NCBI GenBank assembly: GCA_949825025.1
Contig: OX463780.1
Span: 45,922,979-45,986,978, forward strand
DNA from: Siphlonurus alternatus
Taxonomy: Eukaryota > Arthropoda > Insecta > Ephemeroptera > Siphlonuridae
DNA length: 64,000 nt
Direction: 5' to 3'
Shown: in pieces, positions 21,601-34,300 of the stretch
Numbering within the stretch: the first letter of the stretch is position 1
How the letters are laid out: each line of letters starts with the position of its first letter
The notes under the pieces: generated by a model
Told to the model about the DNA's origin: nothing
The model's input: only the letters and a program-made list of their open reading frames with translations
The model's database searches: none
Program-made: the position numbers and the translations under genes

Positions 21601-21908
21601 TGACTCTCCTACATCAATCAATAACAAAAATTTTCTTATTGTTTCAGTGGATATTCTACAGCTTAGCGGCTGTGGGACTGTTTGTTGCGAGTGGAGTTCT
21701 CGCCATTCAGTATCAAACAACGTCCAGTGTTCAGGGTACCTTCAATAAAGTGGAAGATGCGTTTAACAAAGCAATCGGTAACGACCAGCCAATAAGCAGG
21801 ACCGAGAAGACGATTGGAGTAGCTAAGGGTTCTGTCGCAATCATAAATGCGGTCGCTTTCTTCTTTGACGCAGTTTTTACTTTCCGTTCAGCCCCTCCTC
21901 CTGTATAA
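15653..21908 (+). CDS. Four-transmembrane MARVEL/Snakeskin-like protein, 154 residues, intact
   Basis: Exons are 15653-15697 (15 codons), 16146-16304 (53 codons) and 21648-21908 (86 codons plus TAA). Both introns are phase 0 and GT-AG (acceptors TTGCTGCAG and TTGTTTCAG). Predicted membrane helices: about residues 9-28, 37-60, 69-89 and 126-149, with a polar loop (residues about 92-125) before helix 4 and a short Pro-rich tail (SAPPPV). Size and layout fit the small four-helix MARVEL/Snakeskin-like proteins of insect membranes, some of which serve in septate junctions. The match is by architecture, not by an alignment, so the exact family is uncertain. Exon plan and the IIET/IVEM region match the second gene. 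Intron 1 is short and intron 2 is 5.3 kb, filled with hairpin elements. No breaks seen. Confidence 0.82.
16367..16549. mobile_element. Small hairpin element with 14-bp direct repeats at both ends
   Basis: Inverted arms CTCTACATAAGGTTGGACGC and its near-complement (AGCGTCAAACCTTATGTAGA). The element is bounded by identical copies of GACCTTTCCCCAAG at 16353-16366 and 16550-16563, which look like a target-site duplication. Begins 62 bp after the donor of exon 2 of the third four-TM gene. Confidence 0.7.
16790..17070. mobile_element. Foldback MITE family A, decayed copy 4
   Basis: Recognisable arms (GTTACTCTGAATTTTTTCAG; AGTAGCATAATT) around a diverged centre that has gained a short TA repeat. 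Confidence 0.6.
18187..18537. mobile_element. TTAA-flanked foldback element family B, copy 1
   Basis: Termini GGGTAAGATAATGCCACCAA and its complement, flanked by TTAA at 18183-18186 and 18538-18541. It folds over its whole 351 bp, with arms containing CATCCCCTATCAGTA. Other copies are at 31531-31832 and, partly, 59702-59952. No coding capacity. Confidence 0.8.
19473..20134. mobile_element. TTAA-type foldback element family C, copy 1
   Basis: A palindrome of about 660 bp with arms containing GCCCTCTATTGAGAAATGAA and GGCCTTTAACATGCATCCTT. The right flank is TTAA; the left flank is decayed to ATAA. A full copy with both TTAA flanks lies at 49622-50269. Confidence 0.8.
20449..20786. mobile_element. 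TTAA-flanked hairpin MITE (AGGGATACAGG termini)
   Basis: AGGGATACAGGCCTCAAATT and its near-perfect complement bound 338 bp, with TTAA at 20445-20448 and 20787-20790. The GC-richer centre has nested inverted and direct copies of TGACGTCA-containing segments. No coding capacity. Confidence 0.82.
20870..21112. mobile_element. Foldback MITE family A, decayed copy 5
   Basis: Starts TCATTGCAGAAATGAATACA, ends GGTGCCCTCTATTTATTTTT, with the variant centre also seen at 10534-10860. Confidence 0.65.
21273..21590. mobile_element. Foldback MITE family A, copy 6
   Basis: AATGGAGTATCGACCTCA to TGAGATCGATACTCCATT, with the usual arms and TGACGTCA-bearing centre. It ends 57 bp before the last exon of the third four-TM gene, so it forms part of the acceptor region of that intron. 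Confidence 0.85.
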
Positions 21909-22932
21909 ACTATTAAATTTATAAAAAAAATAATAACACAAATTGAATCTATCGCTGAAATAGTCACTTTAGTGCGTTTCTATTTAAACTTGAGTTGCTC
22001 ACAATGAAATGTGGATACAAAATTTTGTCAGTGTACGGGCAATATATTAAGAAAAATTCGTAAAGTTTTTAAAATCAATATAATCCTCTTATATTGTCTT
22101 AAACTTCTCTTTTGACTAACAAAATTTAAAATGAAAATTTCAAAATTGCACGTTGACGAAAATACATTTCATAATGGGAAAAAGTCGTAAAAAAATAAAA
22201 ATAAACGTTCTAAGTATTAAAAAAAAGTTGCAATCTTTCTAATTTCAACAGTAAAAAAAATAATTACAATGGTTGAAATTTCAGGGGAAAAAAAGCGCAT
22301 TGTATTTGTAAGCGACTCAAGTGGCGACATAACATTGCTTCAACTACAATTTCTTTCATTAAATATTAGTAATAAAAAAGCGGACAAATATTTTTTTTAT
22401 CGAAACATAAATAATTGTGTAAATAGAAGTTGTAAAATACACAGCACAAAAATATTGCTTAGTAATTTTCTGATTAAAAAAAAATCATTATAATATATTT
22501 GCATGATATTTTAAGCAAACCAAAATTATAGGCTTCCTCAATATAGATTCTTTAACTACAATTATTATATACTATAATATATATCCCATACATTTTATTG
22601 TTAAATCTATAATAAAATTAATATAATACTTCTTGACAATTGAAGAGAAAGATTTATCGATTTTGCATAGAGCTAAGAAATAATAGCTCAATTTTGTAAA
22701 CAGATTGTAAAATAAAAAATACATGGTGAATATTATATTCATTTATTAAAACACTCTCTTAAATATACGTATTATATAGACATATTTAATTAAACATTTT
22801 TGTATTTATAATGAAAAAATGTAATGTCAATATATTGTCATCAGTTTATATTAACACTCATTGTCTACCCAAGATGTCAGGCTCTTAAAATAAAAGTATA
22901 TAGTTCGCTCTGAAGTGGAGGCCATTTAAATA

Positions 22933-23146
22933 CAGTCAAATTAATTTGATATTACTTCCGGAAGTAGCCGGAAGTGTGAAGTTATCAGTTCTTCTGTTTG
23001 TAATTCAATTTTAAAATGTTACAGAATGGTTTGACGTAGAAATATTGAACTATATGTGAAAATGTAACGTTGAAGTATATGATCAGGAAAACTAGAAACC
23101 TTACACTTCCGGCTACTTGAGAAATTAATTCATGTAAATTTAACTG
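22933..23146. mobile_element. Foldback MITE family H, copy 2 (TA target)
   Basis: CAGTCAAATTAATTTGATAT to ...AAATTTAACTG, flanked by TA; shares TTCCGGAAGTAGCCGGAAGT with copy 1. Confidence 0.75.
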
Positions 23147-23805
23147 TAACATTGGCCTTCTTTAGAAAAATTGTAAACTCACATAAAAGTTTAACATCTT
23201 GAATTATCTTTGGTATGAATTAATTGTATTTTTCTTTGGAAAGGGAATGTTGACGGAAAATTTTAGAGAAGAAATTGATGAGTGTAATGGTATAAAATAT
23301 ATACACGTACACTTACTTGCGTATATACTTTCCTCAATAACAATATATTTGCAAAACTGCGTGTTTCATGTACATTGTAATTTAAATCTAAATGTTTGTT
23401 GAGATTATTTGTTATTATCTATAGTATATATTATTATTTAAATATTAAATGCATCTATATACTGTACAGACACACACTATTAATATTAAGTATATAAAGG
23501 TAATTTTTGTCATTTAGAAACACAAAAAAATTGCATAAAATATGTGTCTATATAAATATATATAACTGTTAATATTTTGTAGACATAAAAAAAAAAATAT
23601 ATACCTTTTGCGGGACCATCTTATTAGTATATACCCGACACCAAAGCTGCAAGTGCATATAATTACGATTTATCGTAAATATAACTCTGCAAATATCGAC
23701 TCTCACATCAAATCAAAATATATTAAAGCAATTAAAAATAATAATAACACAAAATGTTGTTATTAACAGGCTCAAATTAAAAAAAAAACAAAAAAAAAGG
23801 TGAAA

Positions 23806-24080
23806 TTGTGTATTGCATATACACATTTCACATTTCACTTATACTGCTTCAATATTATAAAGTGAATTTGTGTATTACATATACACATTTCACTTATACT
23901 GCTTCAATATTATAAAGTGAATTTGTGTATTACATATACACATTTCACTTATACTGCTTCAATATTATAAAGTGAATTTGTGTATTACATATACACAAAT
24001 TCACTTATACTGCTTCAATATTATAAAGTGAATTTGTGTATTACATATACACATTTCACTTATACTGCTTCAATATTATA
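23806..24080. repeat. 55-bp tandem repeat, about five units
   Basis: The unit contains GTGAATTTGTGTATTACATA and CACTTATACTGCTTCAATAT. Spacing between matching points is 55, 55, 56 and 55. Each unit is itself partly palindromic, and one unit has ACACAAATTCAC in place of ACACATTTCAC. No function evident. Confidence 0.9.
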
Positions 24081-25544
24081 AAACAGATGTTTACAAAATA
24101 AATTTTATGAAATATAAATTTTAACATTATATAGTGCAACACTTGTTATGCAAAATATTATTAAAAATATGCATTGGATGAATCAAGTTCAATGATTATT
24201 AAGAATGGCAATGTTATTGAATTAAAATATATACACATTTTATTTTAATTCTTGTATATATTACACAATAAAAATAAGATTTTAAAAAAAACAATTTGAA
24301 TTCGTTTTTAAAAAGCATTGCATTCTATGGATCATTAATGAATTTATTAATATAATATGCATTAAACTTTTCACGATTTAAAGCTCTCATTAAAATGATA
24401 ACAAAAAAAAATTTACAATATTAGTACATTAAAAAAATTTCACCTGATGTATTTAAAAGTAAATATTATAAACTTTTGCTATCATCAGCAATTAAAAATA
24501 TTGATTTTAAATACTTGAAAAATTCAAATGAGGCCTTATATCCTGTCAGGCAAAATATATAATACAACTGTGCGTTACCTTTATTTAATAATAAAATCAT
24601 CCAAAAACAAATTAAACACTATATAAAAAAAACTCAATAAAAACTCAAATTTAAATAAATAAAAAAAAAATACCTACAATTTAAATATTATTATAATAAT
24701 GAAATAACTCCAAAATCGGGAGTATAATTTTATTAATTTGTCCTTTAAGTATATTATAAACGTTATAACGTTTATAGTTAGAAATAATATTCAAAAAGGA
24801 TGTTCCTACAAAAAAGTATGCATAAAAAAAAAATCTCAAGAAGAGAAACACTCTGCTCTATATATTATAATGCTTTAATTGTTTTTATATGACGTAATAC
24901 GCATGAAATATAAGCATTGCTTTGTCGGTCAGTACATAGCAAAAAAATATATTAAAAAAATAAAAGGATTAACAAATTAACATTTTTTTGGAAATCATCA
25001 TGAAAATACATACTTTCTCGCGCAAAATTTATTCATATAAATATAGTGTCACTTTTAAAAACTAATTAATGTAAATTGATTTAAAACAAAAATTATTAGG
25101 GTGCATGTTATACACAATTGACAGCCAAATTATATCTAACACCTGTAATGATAAAAGAAAATACATGTGTGATGTGAACCATGCAGCTAATAATAGTTAT
25201 TTGTGGAAAAAAGGTGTAATTATAGTTGAATACATATAGGTGCATGTATATATGACTTATAAAAATGTAATAATATATACACAATCCCACAAAACAATAT
25301 TTGATTAATTGTACGCTCAAAATATCATAAAGTACGAGAAAATTTGCTCTTTTATCTCCAATATCTTGTGGGTATGAAACCACCAAGATCTTGGGATATC
25401 AATGTGTAAAAGAAGACTTTAAAAAATATATAAATCATGTATTTTGTAGAACTGCATGCATGGCTGCATCTTTATAATTATACCTTGACAAGGAGAGTTC
25501 AAAAAGTTTGCAACTGTTCAATTGTAAATTATTTTCAGTGCCTA

Positions 25545-25645
25545 GGAAAATTTCCCTCATGTAGTCTTGTTAATCACCATGTCACATAAAGATAACACAG
25601 CTAGGGCATGGCAATTAACAAGGCTGTAGAAGGGAACTTTTCAGA
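25545..25645. mobile_element. Short palindromic element family I, copy 1
   Basis: GGAAAATTTCCCTC...TTGTTAATCACCATG pairs with CATGGCAATTAACAAGGCTG...GGGAACTTTTC. A related copy lies at 52503-52605 in an intron of the coiled-coil gene. Confidence 0.6.
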
Positions 25646-27248
25646 GGCAAGGATTGTACAATGAAATAAATTTTAATTTCAGTATTATTTTTGTTTAAGA
25701 TATAACATCAAAAATTTCTTACATTTAATTCTTAAATGAAGAAAATTTAACATTATATGTAATTAAATAAAAAATTTACATCAGATTTTGATTACAAAGT
25801 TTTAGAAGTCTGAACTATTTTACAAAAATTAAATTAATATTATATATGCAGTGTATAAAATGAAATAGTTTTTTTTGTTTTAACTTTCTAAAAATTCTTT
25901 AAGCTTAAAAAAAATTTCACTTTAAACATAAAAGAACACTGTCAAATTTTGTAGCATTCCTTTAATTATTATATGGTAAAAATTGTTGTTTCATAGTATT
26001 AATTTATTATTCAATTTTAATGTTGTATGTATATATTATAAAATATAGTATGATATATATTGGCCAACAAGAGAATGATTTTGTATCTATTTTAGCTTTG
26101 CTGCAAGCAAACTATAAATATTATCCTCAAAAGGTACTAGCTGAGAGAATTCAATAAAAAGAATAAACGGAAAATTGAGATCTTTGAAATTATACAATAT
26201 TAGCAACAATGTTTTTTTTTATGATTATAATAATGCGAAGACTGGATTGTGTATACTGATAACACAAAACGTTGAATGAATACATAGCTGGCCTGGACAT
26301 AGTTGCTATAATATCACCTCTAACAGATAAACGTGTTTAAATATTTAATTCTCCTTCAGTACGTGCAAAGTTCAAGTGGTTAATATATGACAACAAAATA
26401 GAAATAAAACTATTTTATTGTTGTTTATCAATATATAACAAGATGTATTCTAATATTAGATGCAAAAGGTAAATTTTATTGAAAAAATCTCCAAAATAGT
26501 GGAGCAGGAAACAAAAGTATTTCTTATATAAATATAGTATTAAAAATAAATGTTTTTTCTTGTCATATACTTATTTATAATTGGTGATGATGTGAGAAAG
26601 TATTTAATTAAAATTGTTTTGTGTCGTGATTATAAATAGTAATTGTCATTTTAATTTAAACAGGAAAACAAAATAATAATTAAAGACAAAATATTGTCTA
26701 CAGAGTGCTGCTGCAGGATAGCTGGATTCACAAAATTGTAAAACCAAAAAGAAGAAGTATATTATACTGTCATAACTGTATTAGTTTGGAAATTGATATT
26801 AGTTTTTTATCCTTATCAAAAAAGTGTTTAATGTGAACTTGTACTCTTTTAAAACTCAATAAATATAACAAACACATACAAAGTATTTTACTATCAACCC
26901 AAAATTATAATATTTTAAAACAAGTTAAAATATTACTTTGTAGCAGATCATTACAGAATTACAATTGCTTTTTTACCTAGGCATATACAATTAAGTAATT
27001 AAACATTAATTAAATAGTATTATGTTTTTTTTTTTTTTGTTGACGCATATATAGTCCTAAGAAGCTTACTATAAACATCAATAAAAAACACAAGTTGGTT
27101 GATTTTTTTTATTAATTAATATTTCTATTTACACTTAATTGTAAAATATTAAAAATATACAAAATTAACATGATGTAATTTATTTTTATTTTTATCATTA
27201 CATTTTCTTCACAAGTGTTACTGTATATAATATATGTACAGTACTTAA

Positions 27249-27614
27249 AGGGACAGGGGACCTTAAAAATAAGTATTTTTTAATCAAACGTTAACCATCA
27301 ACTGAGTATGAATACATGCCGCACGGTGGCGAGTGCCCCAGGGTAAGCGCCCTATGAATAGTGTGACCGGAGGAACGTGATGTCACATATTCATCACCTG
27401 GCAACACTGCTGCCTCTTCTCCATGTAACTCACTCCCCCTTCCTCCCGCCCAGCCGTCCTCAGTGTGATGTTGCCTGTGCAATTGACCTGTGGCTCTCTA
27501 TATTTAATTAATTTTTATAAATTTGGGGGATGTTCCAAAAACGGAAATTTACTCATTTCTCGCATTAACATATCTTACAGAAACTTTTTAAGCATTCATG
27601 ATTGCATTGTCCCT
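27249..27614. mobile_element. TTAA-flanked MITE with AGGGACA termini
   Basis: AGGGACAGGGG at the left and, inverted, AGGGACAATGC at the right, with TTAA at 27245-27248 and 27615-27618. The GC-rich interior gives a spurious open frame on the minus strand. Only the ends are inverted, unlike the foldback families. Confidence 0.7.
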
Positions 27615-28330
27615 TTAACAAGTCAGAAACGTACAAGAGACTTGAAATTTAATCTAATACAATAATGTTTACAGTATATTATCCCGGTAAGCACTCCAGA
27701 AAAAAAGAGGGGAAGAAAAAAATAAATAATATATCCTTTTTAAGACACATTTTTAAAGCAATTAAAAGAATGATCGACTCAATTAAATTATATATGCATG
27801 AACCTTCAACCAGCTTTCTATAAAACAATGCACCATTTAAGGATCAACAAATTTTCAAAATAATCATTATTAGTTTTACCATAACAGCCATGCCATAACA
27901 GTAATATTATTTTAATAGAACATAACATTGTCATAACAATGCCATCAAACTTATTAAAAACACACTTATTTTCTTGCCTAATTTATGAAAAAATAAAAAT
28001 TATATTATAGTAATTTAAAAAACGTTATTACAAAATAAAACAAGACTGCATTTAATTAATATCAATAAAATCAACCATACATTACATATATAAAACATAC
28101 AATTTTAAAGCTATTACTTGCATCAACAGTACTGATGATTATAAAAATAGTCTCAATAATTTTGCACAGACTGTTTGTTTCACAGCATAAGTCTAAGTCT
28201 ACACACCAAGTTTCAATATAAAACAATTTTGAAAATTTAGGTTTGCAAACATAAAAGTTCTACTAAAACGCAGAATTTAAAGTAAAAATAATAAGTAGTA
28301 GCAAACTAAAAATAATAATGAAAAACATCA

Positions 28331-31300
28331 CTAAAAGTCATGAATTTCTTCTGATTCAATGATCTGTATCTGATAATTAATATCTTGGTCCTCCTGATTA
28401 ATCTGATTATCTACATTTAATTTAATTATGTAAGGATCTTCTTGTAAAATTCCGTGATTAACTTCCTGATGCTCATTTAACTCTTTTCTTTTATTATAAG
28501 AAAACATACAGTACATGCACTTGTACATTTTTTCCTGAGTATGAATGCACATATGTTTGTCTAGTGATGTTTTTTGAGTGAATCCGTGATTACACACTTC
28601 ACACACGTACGGCTTTTCGCCTGTATGTGTTCTAAGATGACACGTTAGATTAGGCTTGCGAGGAAATTCTTTGGGACAGAAGTTACATTTATATGGTTTT
28701 TCTTTGGTATGAACTCTTTCATGCATAGTTAAATTATATTTAGCATAAAAACGTTTACTACACACTCCACAAACATATTTTTTAATTCCTCTATGCCGTA
28801 ATTCATGATTATTTCTACACATTTTAGTAGTAAATGTTGCTTCGCATAAATTACATTTAAATGGTTTTATACCTGTATGTTTTGAAGAATGAGCAGTTAA
28901 TTGAACTGTGGTTGCAAATTTTTTCAAACAAGTATTACATTCGTACCGTTTTAAAGGTACTGTTTTATTTGTTTCTGATACTTGTTTATCATCAGGGATA
29001 TATTTTTCATCATGTTCTGATAAATGTTTGGCTAATCTGCCGCTAGTACTGAAATCCTTACCACATATTTCACACATAAAGTACGTACTTTGTTTATCAA
29101 CATGACGTTTCATATGTTTATGAAGACTATATTGTGTTGCTAAATAATTACCACAATAACTACATTGGTATGGTGTTATAATTTTATATACTGAATGTTG
29201 TTCTAATTTATATTTTTCCTTATCTGTATGTGTAGCACAGTGAATTTCCACAGCTGCTCTCTCTTGAAATTTGTCGTTACATACAAGGCATGTGAAGTAT
29301 GTATTAATGTGTTTATTTGATATATGCTTGACTAAATGAACTCTATGTAAAAACTTTTTCTTACAATGATCACATTCATATTTTCTTACATTTAAATGGA
29401 CTTCCATATGGTATGTCAGTTGATTCTTTTGTACAAATTTTTTTGGACATAATGTACATTGGATTGGTCTATCTTTATCTCTAACATGAAATGCTATATG
29501 TTTGAAGAGTTTACTTTTGATAAGGAAACGTTTACTACATTGTTTACATTCAAATTTTAATTTGCTCTCGTAGTCTGGCATGTGAGTTTCTTTGTGAGAA
29601 TTTAATTTAATTTCACTGTTAAATTTCTTACTACAAGTATCACAAGAATACATTTTTTCTTGATTTCTAAATAAACAAATATTATGTTGTGTGTGATACA
29701 AATAACGACCTCGTGTATAACATTTTTTTCCACAATCTTTACATACATAATATTTTTCATTTAATTTTGTTCTAATGTGACCAACTAATGCGATTTTAGA
29801 AATAAAAATTTTTGAGCAGCATTCACAAATCATCGAGTGATTTTTAAGTTTATGTTTAACTAGCAGTTCCTTGGTTCCGAAATGTACTTTACACTTGTAG
29901 CAGACGTGAACTTTCTTTTGGTGGGTCTTACGGTGGTGAGCCTTTCTGGCTTTTAAAGTACAGAACCTGGCCTGGCAAGTACGACACCTGAACTTGAGAA
30001 GCTGGTGCTCAATCAGCGTGAACCAGCTAGGCAGGGTGTCGTTGCAAACGAAGCACTTGTACTTCTTAGCTGCAGGGTTCTGCTGAATTTTTTCCCCTTC
30101 TATCCTTGTTTGGTTCATAACAGTTCCTTGCTGGACCACCGACTTGTACAATGTGCTGCAATAAAAATGGGTCATTTGTGTTAGAGACAATTTTTTTGTT
30201 ATATTTTTGATGCATCTAAATTTTGCTTGTCTCAAACCAAAGTAACATGAACTTTACAGCCACAATAAAGTCCCTTGGAAATAATGAGCTATCTGTCTAC
30301 CATGATCATGTGCAAAAATATGATGCTTTCTGCTATCTCAGGTAAGTGAAATAAAGCTTTGTGCTTTACCAATTTACAGCTCATAGTACCTGATACAGCA
30401 GATAGCTCATTATTCCGGATGATTTATGTTTGTGCACCATGATGCCGTGCACTGCTTTCAACTAACATCGTCTAGCAATTTTTTTCTTATAATTTATAAA
30501 TTTGTTCATTTTAAAGGTAAAATTTTATTACAATTAATCACGTTCACTACTATAGCATTGGATTATTGTCATTGTGGTAATTATTTTTTGATGGAAAAAA
30601 AAAATACAGTATAAAATTTAGATCAGAACATAGAGAACAAAATGAATTCACTTTCTGATGTAAAAAAAGTCATTATTCAGTCCAGTTTTTCAGATATCAA
30701 TTTTTTAGTTGAAAAAGATGCTGATTTGACTAATGGCCGCCAGATTTTCAATGATATTCTCACTATTTATATCCTGTATATCTTAAAAACTGGACCGACT
30801 ATTGCTCTATTTTTTTTGGCTGAATATTTATGTTATAACGTAAGGAAGGTTTACTATAATTTTTAGAGTGATTGACTATCTATTAAGACTAGTGACATTA
30901 ATCCTTATAAATTTAATGTACTCCTACTTATAAGCTGAGGCAATAATTGAACATAAAAATGGAATAAATAATCATTTTATTGTTATGATGTTGGTGGCTG
31001 CTTACTTGAGAGAGACGTTGCGGCTGGTGCCGAGGCCTGCCTTGACGGTCTCAATCACCTGGGCAATCTGCTCGGGCTGCGGCAGGCTTTTGTCCACGTG
31101 CACCAACTTTTCCGTGATCACCCGCAATCGAGAAGGCTCTCCTTCCTGAAACGTAATGGCCAAATTCAAAAAGACAAACCAAAATCAGCGCATGCAACAG
31201 GATCTTGTGTTCATAATTGTTAGTTTTCATCAAGAAGTTCATGGAATCTATTAATATTGAGTTGTTTAGTCAACTGTACAATAACAACTTTATTTTCGAT

Positions 31301-34300
31301 GCTTTTAATTTTGAGCCATGCATCCCAAAGTTTTATCGGACATGTAATTTTGCCTATTGCTATGCATTGAATTTTGTATAAATACTAACCTTTACATTGG
31401 GTTCAATTGGAGAACCATCAGCATTGGAATTCTCAATCAAATAAAGAGGAATTGGACTATTTGCTGTGTTCTTTGCCTGAAATAACAAACATTGTCATGG
31501 CATGGAAGTTCCAAAAAAGTAATCAAGAAAGGGTACAGTAACATGCCCAATGTTAAAAAAAAAAAAAAAATCTCATACATGTAAATTATGAAAGAAATTT
31601 AAAATGTTGTCTTCTATATCCCCTATCAGTAGGTAAAATATCAGGTTGTATACAAATTAAAGCTAGTTTTTGAGTTATGAATTTTTAAAGTTGACTACTG
31701 TACACGTGTACCTGATATTTTAGCTACTGATAGTACTGATAGGGGATGTAGAGGAGAACATTTTATTTTTTTTTACATAATTTTCATGTGTGGGATTTTT
31801 TTTTTTAACATTGGGCGTGTTACCTTACCCCTAAAGCTTTTTTTTAAAAAAAAAAAAAAAAAAGAATTTTTTGTAATTAGACTGTGTTACCATAAAATTA
31901 CTTGAACATAAGTTAATATTGTTTTAAGTGTTACATTTAATTCAGAATATAAAATTGTATGCTAATCTTCTTAGAGTTAAATCTTCTGTAATGTCACTAA
32001 TTTAAGTGCTACCCCCCAAAGCTTGGCTCACCCCTTGGTCCTTTATCTTATCCTCTGTGTCAAGCAGCTGCGTCAGTTTCTGGTTGACCTCAGCGCAAGT
32101 CAACGTCAGCTCGTGGCAAACGTTCAGCTTGGTCACGCAAGTCAAACACACTTTCAGCGGCAGCCGATCTTCACGCAACACCTGCAACAACTTGTTTTGA
32201 GCAGGGGAATGGAAGTAAACGCTGTCAAAGGAATTCTTGTAACAATAACATTAAATTTTTTTAATCTAACTATAAATGATTAATACTATGGTACAGTATT
32301 TAATTATTAAAATTTAGGTCCCTTCGTTTACAATAATATATATAAAAATGAGAATTTAGAATCATAATTATGAACCTTATGTTTGTGATTTGTGAAGATA
32401 TTAAGCATTTAAAAACAGACCTACTGCAGTACTGTACCTATTTTGGATTACTTACTGTATTAAAAGTGGTAAGAGGTAAAAAATGAAACGAAATCTACGG
32501 CAAAATGTGTTCACTTTGCATTTTAGGAAAGTTGTAAATAATATACCTAAAACTTGTAACTTATTTTAAAAAGTGGACTCGTAAATATGATATTAATTAA
32601 GCAGCAATATATCAGGGAATTAGCTCTTTCAACACATCAATATAATAATTTGAGACTAACATACAATTCAAAGAAAAAGAATTGATAACTATGGTATGGA
32701 GTGTAGGATTTTCACTAGAGTACAGGTTATTATCATTTTAGCTTGCTAAGTTGCTAACTCCTTCTCTAATCACTCAAGTCCTGTGAACTTACCTCGATAG
32801 GCAGATGCAGTGAAATCTTCTCCGCCAAGCCAAGCTTGGTGCCCTTCGCACTGAAGATGGGAATCATGTCATGCAAGTTTTCCCCACAAAGGCGGCACAT
32901 CATTGCCACTGGCACGTACGGTTTGGGAGCCAGCAGTCTGGGCTTCTTGGCAGCCTCTTCAGACTCAGCTGGAGCCAGGGGGACCAATCTTCTACGCAGA
33001 CTTCTCTGGGGTCTTGCAGGGGCTGGTACCTCTTCTTGGACTGACTTAGAAGCTTTTTGAGCAGACAACAAAAGACTGCATTGTTTTTGAATTAAAGGTA
33101 TTTTTGGTTTAGCAACTTCAGATGTTGGTATTTTGGGTAACTGAATAGGTTTAGTCTTGGTAAATAATTGAATTTGATGTTTCTTTTGATTAGTTTTCTT
33201 AATTATCTTTTTTACAGGGTTAAGATTAGTTGCTACTAAAGTTTGTTTACGTTTTTTTGGTGGGGCTAAAGGAGTAACTTTAGGAGAATTTTTTGTTGAT
33301 TGGACATTCTGGACTTTACTTGTAGAACTGGAAGGGGAAATCTGTTGATTTTCTGTCACTGATTCACAAAGGACGTACTGTCCTTCCAGTAAAGATACAT
33401 TGCTTGATGCTGCAGAGTTAGCTGATTTACGTAAAGCTATATTTTCACTTTTGAGTGCAGTTATTTGAGGTGTAAATGAAATCATCCTACCACCCTGAGT
33501 CAAATGAGTTACCGGTACAGGCTTTTGACTTGAGGAAAGGACAGCAGTTTGGGAAACTTGTTTAAAAAAAAGTCTTTGTCCTTTGCCCGAGAATTCTGGT
33601 GGAATAACTATTTTTGTACCAGAAGATTGTACATGTTGAGTACCTTGAAGGGTTGCTGTGCTGGTACTTGGTTTTGATTTAGTTACTGCACGCAAAATTA
33701 TATTTTGGGTTGTTATTGAGTCTTGTATCTTTGGTACTGCAGGTTTTTGTGCAATAAGAATGTTTTTTTTTACCTCTTTTTTAGTACCTTGAATCTGTTG
33801 CATTGTAGGAGATGATAGTAGCAAACTTTTAGATGTACTTGATACAGAGCTTTGGGGTGAAGGAGAAGTTTGGACTCTTAAAATTCTCGGTTTGTTTTGA
33901 GCTTCAGTTCTAGTCACCTGCATATTTGTTCTTGGTGTGGATACTTGTGCTTTGAATCCACTGTCTTTTTGCCCTATACCTGAAGTACCTGCTTGCTGTT
34001 GATCTGTAATCAGATAGGTAGTAAAAAAACATTAAAAAATTAAATTTCTTTTACTGTAAATAAAAGCCTCTTTTGTTGGCTTTTGAGATTAGTTTTCATT
34101 AATGCTCCAATAGTTTCCAATTGACTGAAACTTACAATTAGCTTGTGCACTTTATTAAAGAAGACCCTGGTATTAACAAGTTTAGGAAATTTGGCAAGTG
34201 CCGTAAAAAATACACTGCTTGGATTTTCATACCTAAAATTTTGACTTGTCATGTGCCACATTTACGAAGCTCATATTGGTGTCATAAAGTTAGTGCGAAC

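Larger units (their letters stand above)
21909..28330. other. AT-rich intergenic DNA with repeats, no gene seen
   Basis: Between the third four-TM gene and the zinc-finger gene. It holds hairpin H2 (22933-23146), a 55-bp tandem array, a small palindrome (25545-25645) and a TTAA MITE (27249-27614). Short open frames at 22269-22493, 23199-23402 and 25108-25386 have no coding bias or recognisable domain. Confidence 0.6.

Noticed and set aside
23806..24080. CRISPR-like regular array
   Set aside because: Units are contiguous 55-bp tandem repeats with no unique spacers, in a eukaryotic genome.
27291..27482. Minus-strand frame MHRQHHTEDGWAGG...
   Set aside because: Lies inside a TTAA-flanked MITE and owes its length to local GC content.
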